Assembly: GCF_016714285.1 (NCBI RefSeq)
Contig: NZ_JADJNN010000001.1
Span: forward strand, 1 to 64,000
Direction of reading: 5' to 3'
Source of the DNA: Nannocystis sp.
Lineage (GTDB): Bacteria; Myxococcota_A; Polyangia; Nannocystales; Nannocystaceae
Length of the DNA: 64,000 bases
Each line of letters starts with the position of its first letter. Within the stretch, counting starts at the first letter, position 1. The position numbers and the translations under genes are program-made. The notes beneath the pieces were generated by a model. The model made no database searches. It was not told where the DNA came from and saw nothing but the letters and a program-made list of their open reading frames with translations. Shown piece by piece: positions 40,101-51,419 of this stretch.

Positions 40101-40970
40101 GGCCCAGTACTGGCGGGGTGGCGGATCGATGCGTTCGCGGCGGGGGATCCACGGGTCGAGGAACAGGGTCGTGCCGGCCGCGCGGGCGAGCACGGCGATC
40201 GGGACGTCTGTGCCGCCGACAAGTTTGGAGCCGAGGCACCAGGTCTCGGCACGCAGGCCGGGGCCGCTGATCAGCGAGGAGACGCGGCGTCGGTCGTCGG
40301 CGAAGTAGGCGGCGGCGATCTGCGAGCGCAGGTGGAGTCGGGTGATGGCGATGGCGCTGGCGGTCGGGAGCGGCGTCTTGAGGGCGAGGGGAACGGCGCG
40401 GAGCAGCACGCCCTCTACGAGGTAGGGGCGGTCCGTACTGCTGACGCAGGCGCTCTCGCAGGGATTGCCGAACACGTCCTCGCTGCCGCAGGCGGTCTCG
40501 GCATGGCTGAGTGTGATGAGCCACAGCTCGACGTGCTCGACGGTGACGCCGGGCGGCTGAACGCGCACGGGCTCGCAGTGGGTGAAGCGGCCGCTCTTTG
40601 CTTTGGGAGGCGTGGGATCAGGGTCCCCGCGGGCGGCGTCGAGGAGTGTGGCGATCGAGATCGCGGCGGCGTCGGGGAGCAAGAGGAGGCGGCCGTCGGG
40701 ATCGATGGCGAGGCCGTGGCCGAGGTTGAGGCGGTCGCCGGTGAGGTGGCAGTCGAAGCCGTGGACGACACCGGCGCCACCGGCCTGGTTGCTGAGCATG
40801 AGCCAGCTGCGCAGGGCGGACTGCTCGTGGGTGAGGTCGGCGGCGCGGAGGCGCTTGCCATCGAAGTAATGCAGGCGCGTAAGTGGGGTGTCGCTGGCGA
40901 TGAGCGCGAGGCCGCCGCGGGTGATCGAGACCGTGTAGGGGTCCTGCTTCGAGGTGGTGCGGGTGGCCAT
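37150..40970 (-). CDS. large eCIS protein with SH3-like and N-acetylmuramidase domains (frameshifted)
   Basis: ATG 40970. N-terminal domain 'TRLHYFDGKRLRAADLTHEQ' with 'GVVHGFDCHLTGDRLNLGHG' is shared with the next gene. A long middle part follows, ending 'LVATRDWVQFHRRRTKQC'. An indel near 38540 leads to 'VRTYRIYAAVLDDLAPRP'; no stop intervenes, so the protein continues into an SH3-like segment ('IPLGTLVEILEEQIVKKKTY') and a C-terminal muramidase (PF11860-like): 'NLKGAYLEQMADTL', 'LAAVLKVESQGQGFAADGRV' with the presumed catalytic Glu, 'IIRFENHVFYDQWG', 'YGTGQVMGFNFKNAGF', and 'AGLKAKDYVKFATGYNGSGK'. Ends 'VTQD' at 37150. About 1,270 residues if single; a separate muramidase gene starting at 37785 is the alternative. 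Cell-wall cutting by the particle is the likely role. Confidence 0.68.
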
Positions 40971-40972
40971 GG

Positions 40973-42479
40973 CTACGCGCCTTCCTGGGTGAATGTCTGC
41001 GTGAAGTCGTCGAGAGGTCGGAGGTCGGCATCCAGCAGCGGGGTGGGGCCGCCATGGATCACGAGGCGCACGAGCGCCGGGACCGGGCTGGTGGTGATGC
41101 TGAGCGTCACCTGGGTGTGGTTGCTCGACACGGCGAGCCCGAAGTTGAGGCTGCGCCAGCCGGTGTTTGGGTCGAAGGCGGTCAGCGAGAAGGCAGCGGG
41201 GGTGACGCTGGCAGGGGCGAGCGGACGGTCGGCGACGATGGTGAGGATCAGGCCGCTGGAGCTGGGCTTTAGCGTGGCGCTGACGATGGATGGCGGGACG
41301 GCAGGGTCGCGTGTGCCCGGGAGGCGGGGGGTCGGATCCTGCGGGAGGAGTTTGCCGGTGGCGTCTCGCAACGGGCCCGGATCGACGTTGTCGTTCAAGG
41401 CCGGATCGACCTCGCTGGTGATGCGCTCGTCGTCCTCGTCCTCGGGGCCAGGTTCGGGGACCTTGGGGGGTTCGGGGACCTCCGGTGGCTCGGGGATCGT
41501 CGAGGTGACGGGGGTCGACGTCGGCGCGGGGGCGCCATCGCAGCATGGGCCGCACAGGAGCTCCTGGATCGTGCGCGTGGCGATGTGCGTGCTGCGGATG
41601 GTGGGATCGACGGTCGCGGTGTCGACCTGCCAGGTGCCGTCCGCGAGCGGGACGAGGCGGAGGTCGTGGATGTTGGCGAGGACCAGCGGGGCGGGCGGTC
41701 GCGCGGGGGTCCAGACCTGTAGTTCATCGTCGCTGGTCGCGGCGGGGCGGAGGTCGATGGCGTCGAGGGCGGCGAAGCGGCGCAGCGCGACGAGCGTCGC
41801 GGCTGGTTGCTGGTCGTGGGGGAGCGCGAGGATGCTTGCGCGGGCGGTGAGGACTTCCTGGTCGGCGGGCAGGATGATGCCGAGCGGGTCGAGCTGCGCC
41901 GCGTCGATGCAGAAGAGCAGGCGGAGGCGGTGGTACGGCGGGGCAGGCGGAGGCGGAGCGAGGCCGGGGACCAGGCGTAGCTCGACGGTCTCGACGAGGC
42001 GCGAGGGGGCTGTCCCGGCGCCGGCGTTGCACGGTTCGGCGAGGGCCGGGACCTCACGCGCGGGGCAGACCTTGAACAGGGCGACGACGTGGGCGTGGAG
42101 GGTGACGGCGCCGAGGGGGTCGATGGTGGCGCCGAGGTCGTCGCGCGACTTGTGTTCGTCGTACCAGGCGGCGAGGTCGAGGCAGGCGGGGACATCGAGG
42201 TGGAGCTCGCGGCCGACGGCGTCGAGGGCGAGGCCGGGGTCGACGCGGAGCTCGCGGCCGCTGCGGGAAACACCGAAGCCCCAGACGACGCCCTCGCGGT
42301 GGAGCCAGGCGTTGTGTAGCCAGCCCTTGCCGCGGTGGTAGGCGCCGATGGCCTCGAAGTCCTCGACGCCGAGGAGCATGCCGTAGTGGACATGGAGGGC
42401 GCGGAACGGGTCCGTCGGAGGGACCGCGGCGCCGTCGGAGCGGCCGTCCTGGCCGGCGCATGTTGTGAAGTCGAGGGGG

Positions 42480-42487
<8 letters not shown>
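40973..42487 (-). CDS. eCIS accessory protein, paralog of next gene's N-terminus
   Basis: 504 residues, intact. 'HVHYGMLLGVEDFEAIGAYH' then 'RGKGWLHNAWLHREGVVWGF' and 'VDPGLALDAVGRELHLD' form a domain also seen at the start of the 40970 protein and found in contractile-tail loci. A Pro/Glu-rich linker ('IPEPPEVPEPPKVPEPGP') precedes a C-terminal Ig-like or fibronectin-like segment ('ILTIVADRPLAPASVTPAAF'). This layout would suit a tail appendage or fibre component, but no receptor-binding domain is recognised. Its start overlaps the AAA+ gene by 8 bases and its stop is 2 bases before the next start. Confidence 0.68.
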
Positions 42488-44418
<1,931 letters not shown>

Positions 44419-44426
<8 letters not shown>

Positions 44427-45786
44427 AGATGAACTTGAGGACCACGCCGAGCCAGGGGACGAAGTCGGGATCGAGGTCGAGACCGGCGCGGCGCAGGCCG
44501 GTGTCGACGCGGCGGAGCGACAGGTGGACGGCGAACCAGCCGGGGTCGGCGACGATGCGGGCCGGGCGACGACAGACCCAGTCGAGGAGCACCGAGGCAG
44601 GTTGCAGTGGTTCGCCGAGGCGGACGTGGAGCGCTGCCGTGACCCGGCAGGCGAGTTCGTCGAGGCGGTCGGTCTCGGAGCTGGTCGCTGGGGGTTCGTC
44701 GCGCGAGGGGGGGGGCGCGTCGGGCGGGAGGCCGGCGAACGCGAGGACTGCGGGGTCGCTGTCGTTGGCGGGAGTCAGCGCGAGGGCGAGGCGATGGAGG
44801 ACCCAACGCGGGCTGCGGTGGGCGAAGGTCGGATCGGCGGCTAGATCGGTCGGGAGCGCGAGGGCGGCGAGGATGTGGACGAGGAACAGGAGACCGCCGA
44901 GCTCGGTGGCGCCGGACGGACGGTCGACGCTGGCAACGGGCGCAGAGGAGTCGAGTGTCAGGGGGGGACACGCCGCGCGGGCCGTGAGGCGACGGACGAG
45001 GGCGTCGACGTGATTGGCGAGGCGCTGTGAAGTGGTCGGGCCGGCGGCGAGGGTGGCGAGGAATGCGGCGGCCTGGTGGGCTCCGGGTGGGAGGGCGAGG
45101 GCGAGGAGGGCGCGGGTGAGGAAGTTGTCGTCTGCGACGTTGGGGGAGGAGATGTCCGAAGGGACATGTCGGTCAGTGGGCGTGGTGAGTAGGGCGGTCG
45201 GGTCGAGGCCGTGACGATGGGCTGCGGCGTGGGCGAGGCTGTGCCAGTGCGCGGGGGTCCAGGGGGCGACGAGGGAAGCGAGGCGGCCTCGCTGGGCGAG
45301 GTCGACGAGGATCGGGACGATCGCGGAGGGTGTTTGCGTGAGGGCACGGACCAGAAGATCGGCGCGGGCGGATGGGCTGGTGTGGGCGAGGTCGCCGAAG
45401 CCGAGCTGGCGGTAGGCCCAGGCGCGGGTGAGGTCGGCGGCGGCGAGGTCGGTGGCGAAGGCGACGAGGGCGTGGTGCGGGGACGTGAACACGGCGACGT
45501 CGGCCGCGCCGCGGTCGACGGCGGTGGCGATCGCGTGCGAGAGGTCGAGGCTCCACGCGAGCACGAGGGCGTCGTCGGAGGCGCGGAGCTCGAGGGTGGC
45601 GTGGCTGGCCACCGAGCGGACGCAGACGGTCGCGTCGAGCGGGACCCCGGCGCGCTCGAGCGCGGGCTCGAGGGCCTCGTCGAGGACGCGGCGGAGCAGG
45701 CGGCCCAGGCGGGGCGCGGCCCGGGGATCGCCGCGGGGGACGATGTAGCGGGCCGAGAGCGCGTGGATGTGGGTGGACGCGGTCAT
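44419..45786 (-). CDS. probable eCIS tape measure protein (Pvc14/CIS_TMP-like)
   Basis: 455 residues. N-terminal 'LSARYIVPRGDPRAAPRLGR' and 'LEPALERAGVPLDATVCVRS' resemble the opening of contractile-injection tape measure proteins, and 'GGLLFLVHILAALALPTDLA' followed by 'WVLHRLALALTPAN' resembles their conserved C-terminal block. Position between the tail protein and the AAA+ ATPase matches pvc14 in PVC loci. The short length would predict a short tube. The match is by pattern, not by a search, so the assignment is moderate. Confidence 0.6.
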
Positions 45787-45792
45787 GCGGGT

Positions 45793-47913
45793 TCAGGCGA
45801 CGCGAGTGTCGACGCCGAGGCGGCTGGCGCCGGGGATGGTCGCGGGGCCCGGGCTGCCGACGACGACGCCGCGGCCGAGGACCGAGGCGCCGACCTGCAG
45901 CGGGGTGAAGCTGGCGGAGTTGCCGACGGTGCTTGTGAGGCCAGCGTGGAGGCCGATGCCGACGCGCATGCCGGCGGCGAGGGTGCAGAGGTCGAAGGTG
46001 GTGTGCGCGGGGCGGTGGTCGGCGAGGATGTGGCGGACGATGGTCTCCTGTTCGGCGCTGAGGTGGCCGGGGACGAGGACGGTGAAGCGGTGGGCGTGGT
46101 CGCCGAAGCGATCGCGGTCGTCGCTGCCGCCGACGCGCAGACCGGCGCCGACGACCGCGGTGGCGTGGCCGGGGATGAGCTCGACGTGGCCGCGGAGGCG
46201 GAATTGCTCGAGCAAGATCGGTGGGCGTCCGAGGTAGAGCTCGAGGAAGCGGGTGAGGCCGGGGACGGTGCCGCGATAGCGGAACAGCCAGGTCGCCTCC
46301 GCGAGTACGGCGCGCCGCGTAGCGGCCGGCCAGCGATCGTCGAGGACGAGGCCGACGAAGCCGGCGAGCCACGGGAGCCACTCGTCGGGAGCGCCGGCGG
46401 GGTCGAGCAGGGCGCGGCGGTGGAGCGCGCGGAGCTCGAGGTCGTGGAGGAAGCCGTCGGCGAGGGCCAGGTAGCGGCCGAGGAAGGCGGCGTTTTCGGG
46501 CTCGCGCGAGAACACGGCGGGCAGGCGATCGAGCAGGGTGTGGGCGCTGTGCTCGACGCGGACGCTGCGGATCCGCGGGGTGAAGCGAGCGTCGCCGGTG
46601 AGCGCGAGGAACAGCCAGAGGTAACGTCCGGGCGCCGCGAGGACGGGGGCCTCGTAGGTGGCGAAGCCGTGGGGGGCGGGCTCGGACCAGGCGACTTCGC
46701 GGCCGCCAGCGCGGCGGTACAGGGGGTGGTACGCGGCGTCGTCGGCGGGGACGAGCGAGGCGGGCGGCATCGGCGGCGACAGGTCGGGGCGCAGGAGCGG
46801 GAGCTCGAGGTTGTTGGCCGGAGGCGTGCGTGGGATCGCCAGGTCGTCGGGAGGCTCGTCGGCGGTCACACAACACACGCGCACGGTGGTGCCGGGGGGG
46901 ATGCAGGCGTCGACGAAGATCCGACCCCAGTGGGCCTGGTAGGCACCGGCATCGAGGCGGAAGCTGGTGACGCGGCCGCTGCGGGCGTAGCGGACACGGG
47001 CGGGGATGGCCTCGCGGACGCCGTGCTCGGTCCAGAAGGCGATCGCGCCAGCGGGGGTGCGGACGATGCCGCGGCCGTCGTAGCCGCGGGCCCGCATGGC
47101 GGGCAGGGGTTCGAGGCCGTGAGGGCGAAGGGCGTGGCGCGAGAAGTCGGCTCCGGGAGCGCGGGCGACCACCAGGACGTCATCGGCGGTGATCTCGAGG
47201 TCGGTGGCGCCGGGGATCGCCAGGGTCTGGTAGGCGAGCGCGAGCGAGGCGACGGCGGCGAGCGGGGTGCCGGCGTCGGTGAGGAGGTGGAGCGCACCGC
47301 TGCGGTCCTGCGCGATGCGAGCCGGGGCGCCGCTCACGTGTACAGGGAGGACCAGGGGGAACGGGCCGGTGCGCGCGGTCAGGCGGATCAGATGGGGCGC
47401 ACGGTCGAGGACGGCGAAGACGTCGCGGCCGTCGCAGGCGAGGTCGAGGGGGCGGGCCGGGGCGACGCTGATGCTGCGGAGCAGGCGGCGTTCGACGAGG
47501 TCGACCACGAGGATCCGCGCCTTGCCATGCTCCGCGACGAACAGGCGGTTGTCGTCGTCGATGGCGAGCCCGCGGGGGGACGCGAGGGCCGGTATGGGGG
47601 TGGTGACCGAGCTGAAGTCGCCGGGCTGCGGCGGGGCTGGCGGGGCGAACAGGTCGACGACGGCGGAGGACTGCCCGGTGGGAGCCGAGCGTTCGATGCG
47701 GCCGGCCTCGGGCAGGCTGCGGTGGAGTCGGCACTGCGCGTCGAAGGCGAGGCCCGCAGCGAGCGGGGCGGGTGTGCTGGAGGTCGCGGGTTCGGCTTGC
47801 GACCACGCGAGCTCGACGGCGCCGGTGCCTGGCTGTAGCGTGGTGCCGTCGTGGGCGGCGCGGCGCCACTGGTCCTCGGTGTGGAGGAGGGCGAAGGGGC
47901 GCGAGAGGTCCAT
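45793..47913 (-). CDS. eCIS baseplate tail protein (P2 gpI-like) with beta-propeller part
   Basis: 706 residues. The C-terminal third carries the phage tail protein I pattern: 'RLPAVFSREPENAAFLGRYL', 'WLPWLAGFVGLVLDDRW', 'LFRYRGTVPGLTRFLELYLG'. The N-terminal 350 residues have NHL/propeller-like repeats ('PRGLAIDDDNRLFVAEHGKA', 'RPLDLACDGRDVFAVLDRA'). Equivalent to Pvc12, a baseplate wedge component. Gaps of 3 and 6 bases to its neighbours. The propeller might bind an outside target or a baseplate partner. Confidence 0.78.
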   Translation of the reverse strand: MDLSRPFALLHTEDQWRRAAHDGTTLQPGTGAVELAWSQAEPATSSTPAPLAAGLAFDAQCRLHRSLPEAGRIERSAPTGQSSAVVDLFAPPAPPQPGDFSSVTTPIPALASPRGLAIDDDNRLFVAEHGKARILVVDLVERRLLRSISVAPARPLDLACDGRDVFAVLDRAPHLIRLTARTGPFPLVLPVHVSGAPARIAQDRSGALHLLTDAGTPLAAVASLALAYQTLAIPGATDLEITADDVLVVARAPGADFSRHALRPHGLEPLPAMRARGYDGRGIVRTPAGAIAFWTEHGVREAIPARVRYARSGRVTSFRLDAGAYQAHWGRIFVDACIPPGTTVRVCCVTADEPPDDLAIPRTPPANNLELPLLRPDLSPPMPPASLVPADDAAYHPLYRRAGGREVAWSEPAPHGFATYEAPVLAAPGRYLWLFLALTGDARFTPRIRSVRVEHSAHTLLDRLPAVFSREPENAAFLGRYLALADGFLHDLELRALHRRALLDPAGAPDEWLPWLAGFVGLVLDDRWPAATRRAVLAEATWLFRYRGTVPGLTRFLELYLGRPPILLEQFRLRGHVELIPGHATAVVGAGLRVGGSDDRDRFGDHAHRFTVLVPGHLSAEQETIVRHILADHRPAHTTFDLCTLAAGMRVGIGLHAGLTSTVGNSASFTPLQVGASVLGRGVVVGSPGPATIPGASRLGVDTRVA

Positions 47914-47916
47914 CGC

Positions 47917-50091
47917 TCAGCACTCCTCGCGGACAATGGGGACTGGGACGATGGGGCCGGTCGGTGCGGCGGGCTCGAGGGTCGCGCCGGGCTCGCGCGC
48001 GGGACCCTGGACGACCGTGATCTCGACGAGCTCGGGGACCTCGTCGAGGGCGAGCTTGACGGTGCCGGGGCTCCACCCCTTCGTGTCGTCCCAGCCGGCG
48101 ACGGCGAGTGACTCGAGGTACTCGACGCCCTCGACCTGCAAGGCGGCGGCCTCGAGCTCGGGTCCGTGGACGCGACGGCCGAGTGGCCAACCCTGTCCGC
48201 CCGGGCCGTACGGAGGCAGCGGCGCGAGGTACTGGCGCAGGGCGAGCTCGACCCAGCGGCGCACGGTCTCGATGCCATGGCCGGGCTGGACCTGGAGTCC
48301 GACAGCCACGGCGATCCGGCGGTAGGTCGGCGGGATGACGTAGAGTTCGGTGGTGACGAGGCGGCGGCGGTCGAGGTGGGCACACACGGCGCGGAGGGTG
48401 GCGCGGTCGGGGGTCGGGGCGTTCGGGTGCTTGCGATCCTCGCGTGGCCAGACGACGACGCTGACGACGCCCGGAGTCTCGCTGCGTCGGGTTTTCGGAT
48501 AGAAGCGGGGGAGACACTCGGCGCGGCCGATGTCGGCGCCGGGGGTCATGCGCGCGAGCTCGGCGAAGTCACCGGCGGTGACGGCCCGGTCGCGGCGACG
48601 CAGCTCGCCGGGGATGCGCTCGAGGGCCTCGGCGATCGACTCGCCCGCGGCGCCGCCGCTGGCGGGGAACGGGTTACGGACCTTGACGCCGGGTACGCCG
48701 ACGAGCCGCGAGAGGGCGCCGGCGGCGACGTTGCCGTCGATGCCGCCCCCGTACCGGTAGACGCGGGCCCGGATCCGCTGGCCGATCTGCGGGGTCAGGC
48801 CATGAATGCCGTCGCCAAAGCGGACCTCGCCGGCCTCGGCGTCGAGCGTGTAGTGGCGGTCGCCCTCGACGCTATGGTGGAAGCCGTCGACCTCCTGCCA
48901 GGGGCGCCATCCGCCGTCCTCCTCGACCTCGAGGGTGAGGCTGCCTGAAAGGACAGGTTTGTGGACGAGCGCCGCGCGCTGGCGCGGCTGGCCGGTGCCG
49001 GTTCCGAGGTACTCGGCGCGGGCGGGACGCTGTTGGACGACCTCGGCGGCGTTGAGGCCGATGAAGGCGACCTTGCCGAGCTCGGTGCCGTCGGGGCGGA
49101 AGGCGCGGAGCCACAGCACAACGCGCGCGGCGGTCTCGTCGTCGAGGGCGGGCGGGAACTGGCCGGTGCCGGCGAGGTCGGGGTCGTCGAGGGCAAAGGT
49201 GCCGAGCTGGTCGAGGTCCTTGGGGAGCGCAAGGCGGACGACACCAGCCTGGGTGAGTCCGCGGGTCGTGTCGGCGAGCACGCGGAGGCTGCGGTAGGTG
49301 GGCTGGCGGTCGGCGTCGAGCTTGCTAGCGATCTGCCACTCGACGGCTGGTCCGCCGCTGCTGGTCGCGGTGCCGGGGCAGGGGTCGACGGCGGCGCCGA
49401 TCGGTACCTCGGGGTCGGGGATGAAGCCGATGTTGGCGACGAGTGGGGCTTCGCTGTGGCTGACGAGGGCGGTTCGCACCGCGTCCGGCGTGGCCTTTCC
49501 GGCAGCCAGGCATGCGAGCCACAGCGTGCTATCGACTGCGGTTGCGAAGTCGACGGGTGGGCCGGAGCCGTCGGAGACGACGGCATTTTGATAGCAAGCG
49601 GGCGTCGTGCCCGGGGCGAGCGCGGGCATCGCATCGAGAGTCCGCCGGTAGAACTCGACGACCTCGGCGTCGTCCTGGGGGCCAGGCGGGTCGCTCTTGG
49701 CCTTGGCGACGGCGCGGGCCTCGAGCGGGAGGGCGCGGACCTCGGTGGCGACCGTGAAAGCGACAGCACCCGCGCGCAGCTCGCTGTCGTCGGGGACCAG
49801 TGGGGCCGCGAGCGTGTCGGTGGTGACGACGACGATGGCGCGGGCCGGCTGGGCCGGGCGCAGCGGGATCTGAAGCAACTGTAGGAACTCGAGGCGCGCC
49901 GTCTCGGGGATCTGGTTGAAGCGGTAGAGGAGGTTCTCGCCGAGGAATGCGAACAGCTCGAGCAGAGCGATGCCGGGATCCGAAGGGTTATGATCGGTCC
50001 ACTCTGGCGCGTAGACCTTGATCCGCCCGATGAGCTCGTCCCGGATCTGGGGGTAGGAGCGGTTGTCGAGGATCGGTCGTGGCAGCGGCAT
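47917..50091 (-). CDS. eCIS baseplate J-like protein (Pvc11-like)
   Basis: 724 residues. 'YPQIRDELIGRIKVYAPEWT' with 'DHNPSDPGIALLELFAFLGE' and 'YRFNQIPETARLEFLQLLQI' is the standard N-terminus of baseplate J/gp47-like proteins; 'RDRAVTAGDFAELARMTPGA' is the matching later motif. It builds the baseplate wedge together with gp25 and the gpI-like protein, the genes on either side. Confidence 0.9.
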   Translation of the reverse strand: MPLPRPILDNRSYPQIRDELIGRIKVYAPEWTDHNPSDPGIALLELFAFLGENLLYRFNQIPETARLEFLQLLQIPLRPAQPARAIVVVTTDTLAAPLVPDDSELRAGAVAFTVATEVRALPLEARAVAKAKSDPPGPQDDAEVVEFYRRTLDAMPALAPGTTPACYQNAVVSDGSGPPVDFATAVDSTLWLACLAAGKATPDAVRTALVSHSEAPLVANIGFIPDPEVPIGAAVDPCPGTATSSGGPAVEWQIASKLDADRQPTYRSLRVLADTTRGLTQAGVVRLALPKDLDQLGTFALDDPDLAGTGQFPPALDDETAARVVLWLRAFRPDGTELGKVAFIGLNAAEVVQQRPARAEYLGTGTGQPRQRAALVHKPVLSGSLTLEVEEDGGWRPWQEVDGFHHSVEGDRHYTLDAEAGEVRFGDGIHGLTPQIGQRIRARVYRYGGGIDGNVAAGALSRLVGVPGVKVRNPFPASGGAAGESIAEALERIPGELRRRDRAVTAGDFAELARMTPGADIGRAECLPRFYPKTRRSETPGVVSVVVWPREDRKHPNAPTPDRATLRAVCAHLDRRRLVTTELYVIPPTYRRIAVAVGLQVQPGHGIETVRRWVELALRQYLAPLPPYGPGGQGWPLGRRVHGPELEAAALQVEGVEYLESLAVAGWDDTKGWSPGTVKLALDEVPELVEITVVQGPAREPGATLEPAAPTGPIVPVPIVREEC

Positions 50092-50097
50092 GACGGC

Positions 50098-50487
50098 TTA
50101 TTCCAGGTAGAACGGGTAGACGAGGTTGCCGGGGCTGCCGTCGCGGACGTGCGTGTAGAGGATCTCGACGAGCACGAGCGAGGGGTCGTCACCGGGCTCG
50201 ACGCGCACACGGCTCACGGTGATCCGGGGCTCCCACTGCGCGAGCGCCCGCTCGATGTCGTGGGCAATCAGGGCGCGGGTCGCAGAGGCATTCGGCTGCA
50301 TCAAGTAGCGCCGCAGGCCGCACCCGTAGTCGGGTCGCATGATGCGTTCGCCGGGCTCGGTCTCGAGGAGCAGGAGGATCGACTGGCGGACCTTCTCGGC
50401 GCCGTCCTGATAGGCGAGCAGGCGCGTCCGCGGGTCCGGGACGATCGGGAAGCTCCAACCTTTGCCGAGGAAGGCGCGTGTGGTCAT
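50098..50487 (-). CDS. eCIS gp25-like baseplate protein (Pvc9-like)
   Basis: 129 residues. 'GKGWSFPIVPDPRTRLLAYQ' and 'ILLLLETEPGERIMRPDYGC' with 'DIERALAQWEPRITVSRVRV' are diagnostic of the GPW/gp25 family, which seeds sheath polymerisation on the baseplate. The Glu-Pro-Arg core (EPR) is present in 'WEPRI'. ATG 50487 overlaps the preceding stop (ATGA). Confidence 0.93.
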   Translation of the reverse strand: MTTRAFLGKGWSFPIVPDPRTRLLAYQDGAEKVRQSILLLLETEPGERIMRPDYGCGLRRYLMQPNASATRALIAHDIERALAQWEPRITVSRVRVEPGDDPSLVLVEILYTHVRDGSPGNLVYPFYLE

Positions 50488-51419
50488 GGCGACGGGGGCT
50501 CCACGGGATCGCGGTAGACGAGGGGTGGGGAGAGGTCGCTGCCGATGTTGGCGTTGCTCGTGATCGTCGTCATCGCGGCGTCGTCGAGGTTCGGTCTTTT
50601 CGGGGCGAGCGACCCGAGTTGCTCCTTGAGCCAGGGCTGCAGCAGGAAGAGGCGCGCGGCGGCCCTGGCCATCGCCGGATCGTGACGGACGCCTTGGACG
50701 TCGAGGGGAGCGGCGATGCGGAATGGTTCGCTGGGGCGGCTCCACACCAGCTCGCCGTGGCAGTCGGGGGTGGTGCTGCGGCGCGGGCAGCCGTCGCGGT
50801 GGCGGCGGACGAAGCAGCGGATCTCGAGGGCGGTCGTGGTGTCGAAGCGAGGGGTGCCCGCCGCGGTCGTGGCGGCGCTGCCGGTGGGGACCGCGGCGAA
50901 GAAGATCGTGCGGCCGTGAGCCGAGTGATGGTTGTTGCCAGGCGGCGGGACCAGCGGGAACAGGTGATGGATCTGTTCGTCGCAGCGGGTGTCGGGCGCC
51001 GCGTCGACCTCGATCCAGGCGCCGGTATTGGGGTGCTCGTGGTTTGGGATCCAGCCCACGGCCCGCGTACCTGTGGCCCGCGTACCGGTCCGCGCGAGCT
51101 GGTGCTTGCGGATCACAAAGCCGGCCTCGCATACCTGGTCGCGGGCGACGCCCGGGAAGCCGGGCGCGTCGCAGTGGAGCTCGCAGGCGACGATGTAGAA
51201 GCGGCGGTGGCTGGCCAGGAACAACTTGCGAGTGGAGTTGGCGTGGTCGTCAGGCCGGTCGGCGAGGGAGCGCTGCGGCTCGCGGAGGAACTCGTCGACG
51301 AAGCCCGGCGAGGCGAAGGCGTGCAGCGCCGGGGCGCTGAGGCGGCCCGACGCGGCTACGCCCGGGTGTTGCCAGCGGTACCACGGCCCGGTGAGGATCC
51401 AGGGGTGGCGCGCGCTCAT
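50484..51419 (-). CDS. eCIS-linked conserved protein of unknown function
   Basis: 311 residues between the spike and gp25 genes, overlapping both by 4 bases. 'PWILTGPWYRWQHPGVAASG', 'ALHAFASPGFVDEFLREPQR' and 'RFYIVACELHCDAPGFPGVA' are ordered, motif-like stretches. Many His and Cys occur in the middle ('NNHHSAHGRTIFFAAVP', 'CFVRRHRDGCPRR', 'PDCHGEL'). No named family recognised. Position suggests a baseplate or fibre-anchoring role, which is inference only. Confidence 0.62.
   Translation of the reverse strand: MSARHPWILTGPWYRWQHPGVAASGRLSAPALHAFASPGFVDEFLREPQRSLADRPDDHANSTRKLFLASHRRFYIVACELHCDAPGFPGVARDQVCEAGFVIRKHQLARTGTRATGTRAVGWIPNHEHPNTGAWIEVDAAPDTRCDEQIHHLFPLVPPPGNNHHSAHGRTIFFAAVPTGSAATTAAGTPRFDTTTALEIRCFVRRHRDGCPRRSTTPDCHGELVWSRPSEPFRIAAPLDVQGVRHDPAMARAAARLFLLQPWLKEQLGSLAPKRPNLDDAAMTTITSNANIGSDLSPPLVYRDPVEPPSP

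Noticed and set aside
38493..42341. Very long plus-strand open frame (about 1,280 codons, Gly/Val/Asp-rich)
   Set aside because: It is the antisense shadow of the eCIS accessory genes; the minus strand has family motifs and ordered domains, the plus strand only low-complexity composition.
45211..47838. Plus-strand open frame of about 875 codons
   Set aside because: Antisense to the gpI-like baseplate gene, which has clear motifs; GC-rich DNA rarely has stops in the complementary frame.
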